Shown here: piece after piece, positions 28,340 to 37,407 of the stretch
Numbering within the stretch: the first letter of the stretch is position 1
How the letters are laid out: the number at the start of each line of letters is the position of its first letter
From: Goodfellowiella coeruleoviolacea
GTDB taxonomy: Bacteria; Actinomycetota; Actinomycetes; Mycobacteriales; Pseudonocardiaceae
NCBI RefSeq assembly: GCF_024171785.1
Contig: NZ_JAMTCK010000007.1
Span: forward strand, 62,001-126,000
Direction: 5' to 3'
DNA: 64,000 nt
Program-made: the position numbers and the translations under genes
The notes under the pieces: generated by a model
Told to the model about the DNA's origin: nothing
The model's database searches: none
Seen by the model: the letters and a program-made list of their open reading frames with translations, nothing else

Positions 28340-30535
28340 CTAGAAGCGCTCACCCCGGGCCGCGCGCTCGCGCAGCGAGGCGGGCGGGCGGAAGCGTTCG
28401 CCGTAGGTGTCGGCCAGGTAGTCGGCGCGGTCGACGAACTCGGCCAGCCCCACGGAGTTCACGAACTGCACGGTGCCGCCGGTCCACGGCGCGTAGCCCA
28501 GGCCGAGGATGCTGCCGACGTTGGCGTCGCTGACCGAGGTCAGCACCCCCTCGTCCAGGCAGCGCAGCGTCTCCAGCGCCTGCGCGTACAGCAGCCGGTC
28601 GCGCACGTCCTGCTCGCTGACCCCGGCCTCGGGCCTGGTGAACCGCTCGACCAGGCCCGGCCACAGCCGCTTGGGGCCGTCCGCCGGGTAGTCGTAGAAC
28701 CCGGCACCGCCGGACCGGCCGGGGCGGCCCAGTTCCGTGACCATCAGCTCCAGCACGTCGAACGCGGGGTGGTCGGTCAGGCCGCGCGGCCCGGTCGAGC
28801 CGGCCGAGTCCGGTGCGTCGGCCAGGTCGGCCAGGGTCTGCTGGCGGATCTTCAGCGGCAGGGTCAGCGTGACCTCGTCGCACACCGCCAGCGGTCCGAC
28901 CGCCATGCCCGCCTTGCGGGCCACGTTCTCCACCAGCGCCGGGTGCACGCCCTCGGCCACCATGGCGATGCCCTCGGTGATGTAGGTGGCGAACGTGCGC
29001 GAGGTGTAGAAGCCCCTGGCGTCGTTGACCACGATGGGCGTCTTGCCGATCTGGGTGACGTAGTCGAACGCCCTGGCCAGGGTCGCGTCCGAGGTCCGCT
29101 CGCCGCGGATGATCTCCACCAGCGGCATGCGGTGCGCCGGCGAGAAGAAGTGCAGGCCCACGAACCGGTCCGGCGCCGGCACGGCCGCGGCCAGGCCGGT
29201 GATCGGCAGGGTGGAGGTGTTGGAGGCGATCACCGCGTCGGGCAGCGCGGTGGCCTCGGCGGCCGACAGCACCCGGCCCTTGAGGTCGCGGTCCTCGAAC
29301 ACCGCCTCGATCACCAGGTCGCAGCCGGCCAGGTCGGCGTCGGAACCGGTGGGGTGGATCCGGGCCAGCACCTCGTCCCGCTGGCGCGCGTCCAGCTTGC
29401 CCTGTTCGACGCGGCGGTCCAGCCGGGCCGCGATGCCGTCCTTGCCCTTGGCCGCGACCTGCTCGGACACGTCCTTGAGCACCACGTCGATGCCGGCCTG
29501 CGCGCTCACCTGCGCGATGCCGGCGCCCATCATGCCGGCGCCGAGCACGCCCAGTTTCCTGGTCAGCCGGCGCTCCACCCCGGCCGGCCGGGACCGGCCG
29601 GACTTCACCTCGTTGAGCTGGAACCAGAACGTGCCGATCATGTTCTTGGCGACCTGGCTGGTGACCAGCTCCCGGAAGTAGCGCCGCTCGATGGCGAGCG
29701 CGGTGTCGAAGTCGACCAGGGCGCCCTCCACGGCCGCGCTCAGGATCTTCTCCGGCGCGGGCACGGCACCGCGGGTCTTCTTGTGCAGCACGGCCGGGGC
29801 GGCGACGAGCAGCTGCCGGGTGTCGGGGTCGTCGATCCGGAAACCCGGCACGGTGTGGCCCGGCTGGTCCCACGGCTGCACGGCCGCGTCGGGGTGCTCC
29901 AGCAGCCACGCGCGGGCCCTGGCCAGCAGGTCGTCGTGGTCGGCGGCCAGCTCGTGCACCAGGCCCGCCCTGAGCGCCTGCGCCGGGCGCAGCTGCCGGC
30001 CCTCGGCCAGCAGGGGCAGCGCGGCGGCGACCCCGAGCAGCCGCACCATCCTGGTCACCCCGCCGGCACCGGGCAGCAGGCCGAGGGTCACCTCGGGCAG
30101 GCCGATCCGGACGTGGTCGGCGTCCAGGCAGATCCGTCGGTGGCAGGCCAGGGCCAGCTCCCAGCCGCCGCCCAGCGCGGAGCCGTTGAGCGCGGCCACC
30201 ACGGGCACGCCCAGCTGCTCCAGCCGCCGGAACTGCGCCTTGATCGCGTCCAGCCCGGCCAGGAACTCCTCGACGTTGTCCTCGGTGACCCCGATCAGCA
30301 CGGTCAGGTCGCCGCCGGCGAAGAACGTCTTCTTCGCCGAGGTGATGATCACGCCGCGGACGCTGTCGCGCTCGCGCTCCAACCGGTCCACGGCCGCGCC
30401 CATGGCCGCGCCGTACGCCGCGTTCATCACGTTGGCCGAGCCGGGCATGTCCAGGGTGAGGGTGACGATGCCGTCAGCGCCGTCCAACGCGTAGCGGATG
30501 CCCTCGACGGCGTTCTCGGTGGTGCTGCTGCTCAT
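28340..30535 (-). CDS. Multifunctional enoyl-CoA hydratase / 3-hydroxyacyl-CoA dehydrogenase (FadB/FadJ type)
   Basis: Predicted 731 residues, the standard size of the beta-oxidation alpha subunit. N-terminal crotonase domain (about 1-200; oxyanion region FAGGDLTVLIG and ALNGSALGGGWELALACH). NAD-binding 3-hydroxyacyl-CoA dehydrogenase domain (GVLGAGMMGAGIAQVSAQAG; catalytic His in GLHFFSPAHRMPLVE). C-terminal dehydrogenase domains follow (AVCDEVTLTLPLKI; GGAGFYDYP). It hydrates the enoyl-CoA and oxidises the product. ATG at 30535 is 6 nt past GAGGAC. It starts 8 nt after the thiolase stop, so the two form one operon and probably one complex. Confidence 0.95.
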   Translation of the reverse strand: MSSSTTENAVEGIRYALDGADGIVTLTLDMPGSANVMNAAYGAAMGAAVDRLERERDSVRGVIITSAKKTFFAGGDLTVLIGVTEDNVEEFLAGLDAIKAQFRRLEQLGVPVVAALNGSALGGGWELALACHRRICLDADHVRIGLPEVTLGLLPGAGGVTRMVRLLGVAAALPLLAEGRQLRPAQALRAGLVHELAADHDDLLARARAWLLEHPDAAVQPWDQPGHTVPGFRIDDPDTRQLLVAAPAVLHKKTRGAVPAPEKILSAAVEGALVDFDTALAIERRYFRELVTSQVAKNMIGTFWFQLNEVKSGRSRPAGVERRLTRKLGVLGAGMMGAGIAQVSAQAGIDVVLKDVSEQVAAKGKDGIAARLDRRVEQGKLDARQRDEVLARIHPTGSDADLAGCDLVIEAVFEDRDLKGRVLSAAEATALPDAVIASNTSTLPITGLAAAVPAPDRFVGLHFFSPAHRMPLVEIIRGERTSDATLARAFDYVTQIGKTPIVVNDARGFYTSRTFATYITEGIAMVAEGVHPALVENVARKAGMAVGPLAVCDEVTLTLPLKIRQQTLADLADAPDSAGSTGPRGLTDHPAFDVLELMVTELGRPGRSGGAGFYDYPADGPKRLWPGLVERFTRPEAGVSEQDVRDRLLYAQALETLRCLDEGVLTSVSDANVGSILGLGYAPWTGGTVQFVNSVGLAEFVDRADYLADTYGERFRPPASLRERAARGERF

Positions 30536-30543
30536 GTCCGTCC

Positions 30544-31746
30544 TCACACCCGCTCGATGATCGTGGCCACGCCCATGCCGCCACCCACGCACAGGGTGGC
30601 CAGGCCGCGCCGCAGGTCCCGCCGCTCCAGCTCGTCCAGCAGCGTGCCGAGGATCATGCAGCCGGTGGCGCCCAGCGGGTGGCCCAACGCGATGGCCCCG
30701 CCGTTGACGTTGACCTTCTCGTCCGGCACGCCCAGCTCCCGCTGGAAGCGCAGCACCACCGCGGCGAACGCCTCGTTGACCTCGAACAGGTCGATGTCCT
30801 CCACGGTGAGCCCGGCCCGGTCCAGCGCCTTGCGCGCGGACGGGGCCGGCCCGGTGAGCATGATGGTGGGCTCGGTGCCGACCGCGGCGGTGGCCACCAC
30901 CCGGGCCCTGGGGGTGAGCCCGAGGTCGCGGCCGATCCGCTCGGTGCCGATCAGCATGGCCGCCGCGCCGTCCACGATCTGCGAGGAGTTGCCGGCGGTG
31001 TGCACGTGGTTGATCCGCTCCACCACGGGGTAGCGGTCGATGGCCACGGCGTCGAAGCCCAGTTCGCCGGTGAACGCGAAGCTCGGCTTGAGCGCGCCCA
31101 GGGTCTGCACGGTGCTCTCCGGGCGGATCGCCTCGTCGTGGTCGAGCACCACGGTGCCGTTGCGGTCCACCACCGGCACCAGCGACCGGTCGAAGTGGCC
31201 CTTGTCCCTGGCCAGGGTGGCCCGCTGGTGGGAGCGGGCGGCGAAGGCGTCCACGTCCTCGCGGGTGTAGCCGTCCAGCGTGGCGATCAGGTCGGCGCTC
31301 ACCCCCTGCGGGACGAAGTGGGTGTGCAGGGCGGTGGCCGGGTCGAGCATCCACGCGCCGCCGTCCGAGCCCATCGGCACCCGGGACATCGACTCGACGC
31401 CGCCGGCCACCACCAGGTCCTCGAAACCCGAGGCCACCTTGGCCGCGGCCAGGTTCACCGCTTCGAGCCCGGAGGCGCAGAACCGGTTGAGCTGCACGCC
31501 GGCCGTGCGCTGGTCCCAGCCGGACACCAGCACCGCGGTCCTGGCGATGTCCGCGCCCTGCTCGCCGATGGGCGAGACCACGCCGAGCACCACGTCGTCC
31601 ACGGCCGAGGTGTCCAGGTCGTTGCGGTCGGCCAGCGCGTCGAGCAGGCCGGCGGCCAGGTCGACCGGCTTGACGCTGTGCAGTGATCCGCGTTTGCCCC
31701 GGCCCCGGGGCGTGCGGACCGCGTCGAAGATCAACGCCTCACTCAC
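30544..31746 (-). CDS. Acetyl-CoA C-acyltransferase (beta-oxidation thiolase)
   Basis: Predicted 400 residues. Active-site residues are in place: nucleophile C90 (NRFCASGLE), the [14 protein letters not shown] histidine motif and the second cysteine in CVGGGMGVA. Performs the last, thiolytic step of beta-oxidation with the product of the downstream hydratase/dehydrogenase. GTG at 31746 follows GGGAGAA by about 8 nt and opens the canonical [15 protein letters not shown]-terminus. First gene of a two-gene leftward operon, divergent from the acyl-CoA dehydrogenase gene across 227 nt, an arrangement that suggests shared control of the whole pathway. Confidence 0.95.
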   Translation of the reverse strand: MSEALIFDAVRTPRGRGKRGSLHSVKPVDLAAGLLDALADRNDLDTSAVDDVVLGVVSPIGEQGADIARTAVLVSGWDQRTAGVQLNRFCASGLEAVNLAAAKVASGFEDLVVAGGVESMSRVPMGSDGGAWMLDPATALHTHFVPQGVSADLIATLDGYTREDVDAFAARSHQRATLARDKGHFDRSLVPVVDRNGTVVLDHDEAIRPESTVQTLGALKPSFAFTGELGFDAVAIDRYPVVERINHVHTAGNSSQIVDGAAAMLIGTERIGRDLGLTPRARVVATAAVGTEPTIMLTGPAPSARKALDRAGLTVEDIDLFEVNEAFAAVVLRFQRELGVPDEKVNVNGGAIALGHPLGATGCMILGTLLDELERRDLRRGLATLCVGGGMGVATIIERV

Positions 31747-31973
31747 TTCAAGTTCTCCCGACTTGGGGTTCTCCCGGCGGAACTGGCCGCCCGGGGTCGG
31801 TTGCTGCTTCCACGGTAGGCCGCCCGCTCGGTCGGCCCCCATGACTGCGGAGATCGTCCTGGGTGACCGTTTCGCTCACCCGGCCACCCCGGCCACCCGG
31901 GCTGGCCCGGCGGCCACCGGGCGGGATCGCCGGAGACCGCCCGCCGGCCCGCGCACCGGAGGAGGATGGCCGC

Positions 31974-33131
31974 ATGTCCGACCACAGCACCCGGCGGTCG
32001 CCCTGGCTGACCGAGGACCTGGACCTGTTGCGTGAGCTGGCCCGCTCGTTCCTGGCCAGGGAGGTGGCCCCGAACCTGTGGCGGTGGGGCGAGCAGGGGC
32101 ACGTCGACCGCGACCTGTGGACCAGGGCCGGCGCGGCCGGGCTGCTCTGCCTGAGCATCCCCGAGGAGTACGGCGGCGGGGGCGGCACGTTCGCGCACGA
32201 GGCCGTGCTGATCGAGGAACAGGCCAGGATCGGCGACAGCGCGTTCGGCACCAGCGTGCACAGCGGCATCGTCGCGCACTACGTCAACGCGCACGGCACC
32301 GAGGAGCAGAAGCGGCGCTGGCTGCCCGGCCTGGCCAGCGGCGAGCTGGTCGGCGCGATCGCCATGACCGAGCCGGGCGCCGGCTCGGACCTGCGGGGCA
32401 TCAGCACGCGCGCGGTCCGCGACGGCGCGGACTACCGTCTCACCGGCGCGAAGACGTTCATCTCCAACGGCAGCCAGGCCGACCTGGTGATCGTGGTCGC
32501 CCGCACCGGGGGTGCGCCGGACGCGCCCGAGCTGTCGCTGCTGGTGGTGGAGACCCGGGAGGCCGAGGGGTTCAGCCGGGGCCGGGTGCTGGACAAGGTC
32601 GGGCTCAAGGGCCAGGACACCGCCGAGCTGTTCTTCGACGAGGTCCGGGTGCCCTCGGCGCACCTGCTCGGCGGCCGGCCGGGGCAGGGCTTCGCCCAGC
32701 TGATGGACCAGCTGCCGCAGGAGCGGCTGATCATCGCGGTGTCCTCGGTCGCGGCCATGGAGCACGCGCTCGCGCTGACCGTCGAGCACGTCAAGCAGCG
32801 CACCGCGTTCGGGCGCGAGCTGATGGCCTTCCAGAACACCCGGTTCACCCTGGCCGAGTGCGCCACGGAAGCGGCGGTGGCCCGCTCCTTCGTGGACGAC
32901 TGCGTGCTGCGGCACCTGCGCGGCGAGCTGGACGCCACCGGCGCGGCCATGGCCAAGTGGTGGGCCAGCGACCGGCTCTGCCGGGTGGTCGACGAGTGCG
33001 TGCAGCTGTTCGGCGGCTACGGGTACATGACGGAGTACCCGATCGCCCGGGCCTGGACCGACGCCCGGGTGCAGCGCATCTACGGTGGCACCAACGAGAT
33101 CATGAAGGAGATCATCGCCCGGTCGCTGTGA
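31974..33131 (+). CDS. Acyl-CoA dehydrogenase
   Basis: Predicted 385 residues, complete FAD-dependent acyl-CoA dehydrogenase. N-terminal helical domain, the middle beta domain with AMTEPGAGSDLRG and ADYRLTGAKTFISNG, and the C-terminal domain with the RTAFGRELMAFQ and FGGYGYMTEYPIARAWTDARVQRIYGGTNEIMKEII blocks. The catalytic Glu is the E of GTNEIMKEII-region, as in long- and medium-chain enzymes of this branch. ATG at 31974 lies 7 nt past GAGGAGG. It supplies the first step for the divergent thiolase and hydratase/dehydrogenase operon and is followed after 80 nt by the racemase gene. Confidence 0.94.
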   Translation: MSDHSTRRSPWLTEDLDLLRELARSFLAREVAPNLWRWGEQGHVDRDLWTRAGAAGLLCLSIPEEYGGGGGTFAHEAVLIEEQARIGDSAFGTSVHSGIVAHYVNAHGTEEQKRRWLPGLASGELVGAIAMTEPGAGSDLRGISTRAVRDGADYRLTGAKTFISNGSQADLVIVVARTGGAPDAPELSLLVVETREAEGFSRGRVLDKVGLKGQDTAELFFDEVRVPSAHLLGGRPGQGFAQLMDQLPQERLIIAVSSVAAMEHALALTVEHVKQRTAFGRELMAFQNTRFTLAECATEAAVARSFVDDCVLRHLRGELDATGAAMAKWWASDRLCRVVDECVQLFGGYGYMTEYPIARAWTDARVQRIYGGTNEIMKEIIARSL

Positions 33132-33211
33132 GCGGGGGCGGTGGTGGGCGGGCCGGCAGCGTGCGGGCGGTTCGCCAGAGATGTCGGGGCCGGGCGAGGG
33201 AGTGGAACGTC

Positions 33212-34369
33212 GTGGGGCATGGGCCGCTTGCCGGACTGCGCGTGGTGGAACTGGCCGGGCTGGCGCCCGCACCGTTCGGCTGCATGGTGCTCGCCGATCT
33301 CGGCGCGCAGGTGACCAGGGTGGACCGGGTGTCGCAGCCCGGGGACCCGCTGGCCGACCCCACCGACTTCCTGGCCCGCAACCGCCGCTCGATCGGGGTG
33401 GACATCAAGCGGCCCGAGGGCGCGGAACTGGTGCTGCGCCTGGTCGAGCGCGCCGACGTGCTGGTGGAGGGGTTCCGGCCGGGGGTGACCGAGCGGCTGG
33501 GCATCGGCCCGGCCCAGTGCCTGGCCCGCAACCCCACGCTGATCTACGGCCGGATGACCGGCTGGGGGCAGGACGGGCCGCTGGCCGACCGGGCCGGTCA
33601 CGACATCAACTACATCGCCCTGGCCGGCGCGCTGGAGCCGATCGGCCGGGCCGGGGCACCGCCGACGCCGCCGCTGAACCTGGTCGGCGACTTCGGCGGC
33701 GGCGGGCTGCTGCTGGCCATGGGGCTGCTCGCGGCGCTCTACGAGCGGGACCGCTCCGGTCGCGGCCAGGTGGTGGACGCGGCCATGGTGGACGGTGCCG
33801 CCCTGCTGACCACGTTCCTGCACGGCATGCGCTCGGCTGGCGGCTGGTCGCGCCCCCGGGGGGAGAACCTGCTGGACGGCGGCGCGCCGTTCTACGACAC
33901 CTACCAGGCCGCCGACGGGCGCTACGTCAGCGTCGGCGCGATCGAGGAGAAGTTCTACGCGGAGCTGATCGACGTGCTCGGCCTGCGCCACGAGGACCTG
34001 CCCAGCCGGCACGACCCGGCGAACTGGCCGGAGCTGCGGCAGCGCATCGCCGCGGCGGTGCGCACCCGGCCGCGCGACGAGTGGGCGCGGCTGGCCGCCG
34101 AGCGGGACGCCTGCCTGGCCCCGGTGCTGGATCCGGGGGAGGCCACCGGCCACCCGCACAACCGCGCGCGGCAGACGTTCGTGGCGGTCGACGGCAAGCT
34201 CCAGCCGGCGCCGGCGCCCCGCTTCGACCGCACGCCGGCCGAACACCCGCGGCGGCCGGCCCGCCCCGGCGAGCACACCCGGGAGGTGCTCGCCGAACTC
34301 GGGCTGACCGAGGCGGAGATGAACGCCCTGGCCAGCGCGGGTGTGGTGAACCGGTGCGACGAAGGGTGA
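33212..34369 (+). CDS. Alpha-methylacyl-CoA racemase (CaiB/BaiF, class III CoA-transferase fold)
   Basis: Predicted 385 residues. It aligns by eye with the mycobacterial enzyme: H130 (GHDINYIALAG), D160 (LVGDFGGGG) and E245 (VGAIEEKFY) correspond to the catalytic H126, D156 and E241 with a constant offset of four. It should epimerise 2-methyl-branched acyl-CoA so that the S form can be oxidised by the acyl-CoA dehydrogenase encoded just upstream. GTG at 33212 follows GAGGGAG by about 9 nt. Together with the fad genes this points to breakdown of methyl-branched fatty acids or sterol side chains. Confidence 0.9.
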   Translation: MGHGPLAGLRVVELAGLAPAPFGCMVLADLGAQVTRVDRVSQPGDPLADPTDFLARNRRSIGVDIKRPEGAELVLRLVERADVLVEGFRPGVTERLGIGPAQCLARNPTLIYGRMTGWGQDGPLADRAGHDINYIALAGALEPIGRAGAPPTPPLNLVGDFGGGGLLLAMGLLAALYERDRSGRGQVVDAAMVDGAALLTTFLHGMRSAGGWSRPRGENLLDGGAPFYDTYQAADGRYVSVGAIEEKFYAELIDVLGLRHEDLPSRHDPANWPELRQRIAAAVRTRPRDEWARLAAERDACLAPVLDPGEATGHPHNRARQTFVAVDGKLQPAPAPRFDRTPAEHPRRPARPGEHTREVLAELGLTEAEMNALASAGVVNRCDEG

Positions 34370-34379
34370 AAGCCGGCGG

Positions 34380-34406
34380 CCAGCGCGCGACAGCCGGTGT
34401 CGCTGG
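34380..34406 (+). terminator. Weak hairpin after the racemase gene
   Basis: CCAG...CGACA and TGTCG-CTGG pair across a 5-nt loop, with a 4-nt bulge on the left arm. It starts 11 nt after the racemase stop. Confidence 0.4.
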
Positions 34407-34693
34407 TGCCTGGTCCGCGCCCCGGTTCGGGCGGTCCAGGTGACCGGACATCCGATGTAACGGACCGGACTCGATTGCGTTCTGTGGTCGTTACCTGCCG
34501 TTCTCGCGTTGCTGCTGACTCCGAGCCGTCACCGCCGCCAACACCGAGCTGACCAGGCACGGGGCGTGTGTGGGTGACGGTCCAGCCGCTGTCCAGGTGA
34601 TGGTGAGTGAACTTCGCCGCTCTCGGCAAGGACTCTGGTCGAGGTTCGTCCGTCCGACGGCGGTAGAAGAGTGCGTTCGGGTGATGTGCACGA

Positions 34694-34706
34694 TCACGAA
34701 TCGTGA
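34694..34706. promoter_or_regulatory. Inverted repeat TCACGaatCGTGA, site 1
   Basis: A 13-bp odd palindrome with a 3-nt centre. It is preceded by ACGA, giving ACGATCACGnnnCGTGA, the same string as at site 2 (35096-35108). It lies 125 nt upstream of the small membrane gene at 34832, in a 462-nt gap (34370-34831) that otherwise holds only the weak hairpin at 34380-34406. Confidence 0.5.
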
Positions 34707-34831
34707 GTAGTACGGCGTGTTTGCTGTTCATCGAACGGGTGATGCGACAGCATGGCGCGGGCGCCGGGCGAGGGGGCACCGGGCGCACCGGCCGCGGTGC
34801 GCGGCGCGGGGTGGGGGAGAGGAGTCGGGTG

Positions 34832-34993
34832 GTGAGCCTCAAGAAGATCGTGACCATCGCCGTGGTCGCGTTGCTGCTCTTCGTGCTGATCCGCGATCCG
34901 GAGCAGGCGGCCGGCGCGGTCCAGCAGGTCCTGCTCTGGCTGCGGCAGGGCGCCGAGGCCGTGCTGACCTTCGTGCGGCAGCTGTTCGGCTGA
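34832..34993 (+). CDS. Small single-pass membrane protein (53 aa)
   Basis: Not a named family. Begins VSLKKIVTIAVVALLLFVLI: two lysines, then one membrane helix, so the N-terminus is probably cytosolic. An acidic turn (RDPEQA) and an amphipathic helix (VQQVLLWLRQGAEAVLTFVRQLF) follow. The GTG at 34832 is 7 nt past GGAGAGGAG, a strong ribosome site; a GTG one codon earlier is possible. Proteins of this pattern occur in relatives as I recall them, but no function is known. Shares an inverted repeat with the next gene. Confidence 0.7.
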   Translation: MSLKKIVTIAVVALLLFVLIRDPEQAAGAVQQVLLWLRQGAEAVLTFVRQLFG

Positions 34994-35095
34994 GCCGGCC
35001 GGCGGCTGCTCCGGCCGGGTGGTGGTGTCCTGGTTGCCGGGCGGTGGGTCGGCCGTGCTCGCCGTGTCCGGCGGAACACCGACCGGAACGGACGA

Positions 35096-35108
35096 TCACG
35101 CAACGTGA
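35096..35108. promoter_or_regulatory. Inverted repeat TCACGcaaCGTGA, site 2
   Basis: Same architecture and same ACGA prefix as site 1, about 400 bp away. The symmetry extends one base each side (ATCACG...CGTGAT, 35095-35109). It lies 162 nt upstream of the gene at 35271. The two sites look like operators of one regulator. Confidence 0.5.
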
Positions 35109-35270
35109 TGGATACCCCGTTCTGCTGGCCAGAGATTGGACCTTTCGGGTGGATTACCGGGGGTCACACCCTGATAACGGCCCATCTTTCCGGTAAGGGT
35201 CTAGCGGTTGTCGGTCCCTGCGAATACGGTGCGCTGCATTGGCTGATCTTCGGCCGACGAGGAGGCATGA

Positions 35271-35759
35271 ATGGTCGAGGATTCCGGGGTCGACGCCCTG
35301 CTGCGGCAGTGGACGTCGGAGAGGTCGGATGACGCGGAACTGCGTGAGGCGAACCAGATCAAGGACCAGTGGCTCGCGGAGGCGCCCTCGGTCCAGCCCG
35401 GCATCCCCGTGCAGCGGGGCCGGGGCGGTTCGCGCTCGCTGGTGGCGATCGAGACCGCGGATCCCAGGTACGTGGAGGCGATGCGCAAGCGCGCCCCGGG
35501 CGTGCCCGACGAGCTGCTCGCCGCCGCCGCGAGCTGGTGGCAGCTGGTCGGTGACGTGACCGAGGCCGAGCAGTGGTGGGACGCGGGGATCAGCCCGCTC
35601 GACCAGCGCGCGCTGGACTACCGGGCCGCCGGGCTGACCCCGGCCGACCTGGGGCGCCGGCTCGGACCGATGACGGTTCTCCAGCACCTGCGGCGCGGCA
35701 GCGCGGCGGCCTGGTGCGTGGCCCGGCTGCAGCGGCAGCGGCGCGACGGGGTCGCCTGA
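35271..35759 (+). CDS. Hypothetical cytosolic protein (162 aa)
   Basis: No recognised domain. The N-terminal third is acidic (EDSGVDALLRQWTSERSDDAELREANQIKDQW). The middle has repeated Trp (ASWWQLVGDVTEAEQWWDAGIS). The C-terminal part resembles a helix-turn-helix or helical bundle (LDYRAAGLTPADLGRRLGPMTVLQHLRRGSAAAWCVARL), but I cannot assign it. ATG at 35271 follows GAGGAGG. It ends 22 nt before the stop of the convergent PucR gene. Shared upstream inverted repeat with the gene at 34832 suggests co-regulation. Confidence 0.7.
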   Translation: MVEDSGVDALLRQWTSERSDDAELREANQIKDQWLAEAPSVQPGIPVQRGRGGSRSLVAIETADPRYVEAMRKRAPGVPDELLAAAASWWQLVGDVTEAEQWWDAGISPLDQRALDYRAAGLTPADLGRRLGPMTVLQHLRRGSAAAWCVARLQRQRRDGVA

Positions 35760-35781
35760 CCAGCCAGCGGGCCCGGGCGAC

Positions 35782-37407
35782 TCACCGGGCCGGTCGGTCC
35801 CGGGTCTCCCGGCGGTCGGCCAACAGAATCGTGCGGCAGGCCAGTTGCAGGGCCAGCCGTTCGTCGCGATCGGCCAGGCTCACGTCGAGCAGCCGCTCGA
35901 CGCGGGCGATGCGGGCGGCAGCGGTGTTGCGGTGGACGCCGAGCACCGCGGCCGTCTCGGTGATCGAGGACTCCGCGTCCAGGTAGACCGCCAGGGTGCG
36001 GACCAGGTCACCGGGTTGGTCCCGCAGTGGCGCCAGCAGGGCCCTTGCGGCCGGCTCGAACGTGTCGGTCCGAGTCCAGGCCAGCAGGAGCTGGGCCATG
36101 CCCAGCCGGTCCACGTGCAGGAACCGTCCGGTCTCCGGCCGGCCCGCCGCCAGCCGCGCGGCGTCCGCCGCCTCGGCCACGGTCCGCGCGATCCCCTCCG
36201 GCCCCTGTCTCGGCCGGCCGATGCCGGTGTGCACGTCCAGGGTCCGGGCCAGTCCCCGGTGCGCAGCTCTGGCCTGTTCAGCCAGTTCCCGCACCTCGGT
36301 GGGCCCGGGCTCGTCGGTGACCGTGACCCACGCGGTCCACCCGGCGCCGTCCTCGGCGACCACCGCGGCCAGTCCGGCCGCGCGCAGCGCCGTGCGCACG
36401 TCCTCGCGCAGGCCCACCACGTCCACCCCGGGGCTCACCCCGATCCGGATGCCCACGTGCCAGCCGGCCAGCCGCCAACCCGCGTCCGCGGCCCGGCGGC
36501 GCAGCTCGGCCGAGGGCTCACCGGTCAACCGCAGCACGTCCCCCAGCAGCGCGGCCCTGGCCCTGGCGTCCCGCTCCAGGTCCAGCCGCCGGGTCAGCAG
36601 CCAGTGCCGCACCGCGCCGGCCGCCACCACCAGGGCGTCGGCCGCGGTGTCGGCCCGACTGGTCGCCGCCCCGGCCAGGGCCACCACCAGCCACGCCTGC
36701 GGGCTCGGCTGGGTCGGCTGACCCGAGGACTGCTCGGCGGGCACCGGCCGCTCCTCGGGCAGCAGCACCGGGTGCGCCAGCAGCAGCCGGTCCGGCGCGG
36801 CGATCCGCTGCGGCACCGGCTCGGCCACCCGCAGCCCGGTCAGCTCCACCGCGCCGCCGGCGATCAGCGTGCCGTGCCGGTCCAGCAGCGCGCTGGGCGC
36901 GCCCAGCACCCGGTCCAGCGCGGCCAGCACGGCCGGTGGCGCCAGCAGCCGCCCGCCCAGCGCCCGGTGCACGGCCAGCACCGCGCCGGCGTGGTCGACC
37001 GCGGGTGCGGCCAGGAACACCCGGGCGGCCACCACCAGGTCCAGCACGGGCGCGTCCGCGCCCAGCACCACCACACCCAGCCGGTCGGCGAGCAGGCCGG
37101 TGGTCCGGCCCAGCCCGCCCGCTGGGGCAGCGGCCAGCAGCAGGCCGCGGCCACCGGTGTCGGCCACCCGGCGCAGCAGCGCGTCCAGCCGCCAGTCGGC
37201 CAGCGACACCGGACCGACCAGGGCGAGCAGTTCCCCACCGGCCACCTGGTCGGGCAGGTCCAGGCCGGCGTGCGGGCGCAGCCCGGTCACCAGGGCCGCC
37301 GGCGCCAGCCGCCCGGCCAGCACCCGCACCCGCCCGGCCCACTCGGGCAGCGCCAGCAGCGCGGGCAGCGGCACCCCGGCATCGGCGTCCACCACGGCCG
37401 TGCTCAC
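35782..37407 (-). CDS. PucR-family transcriptional regulator
   Basis: Predicted 541 residues. An N-terminal purine catabolism-type region (LPALLALPEWAGRVRVLAG..., about 10-130), a GAF-like/GGDEF-like middle, and the C-terminal PucR helix-turn-helix (TLAVYLDAESSITETAAVLGVHRNTAAARIARVERLL, about 480-520). PucR proteins activate purine and related nitrogen-source operons. GTG at 37407 overlaps the stop of the preceding DUF917 gene by four bases (GTGA), so this regulator is translated from the tail of the catabolic operon it probably controls. Confidence 0.9.
   Translation of the reverse strand: MSTAVVDADAGVPLPALLALPEWAGRVRVLAGRLAPAALVTGLRPHAGLDLPDQVAGGELLALVGPVSLADWRLDALLRRVADTGGRGLLLAAAPAGGLGRTTGLLADRLGVVVLGADAPVLDLVVAARVFLAAPAVDHAGAVLAVHRALGGRLLAPPAVLAALDRVLGAPSALLDRHGTLIAGGAVELTGLRVAEPVPQRIAAPDRLLLAHPVLLPEERPVPAEQSSGQPTQPSPQAWLVVALAGAATSRADTAADALVVAAGAVRHWLLTRRLDLERDARARAALLGDVLRLTGEPSAELRRRAADAGWRLAGWHVGIRIGVSPGVDVVGLREDVRTALRAAGLAAVVAEDGAGWTAWVTVTDEPGPTEVRELAEQARAAHRGLARTLDVHTGIGRPRQGPEGIARTVAEAADAARLAAGRPETGRFLHVDRLGMAQLLLAWTRTDTFEPAARALLAPLRDQPGDLVRTLAVYLDAESSITETAAVLGVHRNTAAARIARVERLLDVSLADRDERLALQLACRTILLADRRETRDRPAR

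Noticed and set aside
28092-28343. 83-codon plus-strand frame after the heptanucleotide repeat
   Set aside because: No ribosome site, Arg-rich shadow composition, and it runs through the fad terminator.
34491-34697. 68-codon frame on the minus strand between racemase and small membrane gene
   Set aside because: No ribosome site, composition unlike the neighbours, and it overlaps the inverted repeat at 34694-34706.
35105-35332. 75-codon frame starting in the second inverted repeat
   Set aside because: No ribosome site; it overlaps the well-supported gene at 35271 in another frame.
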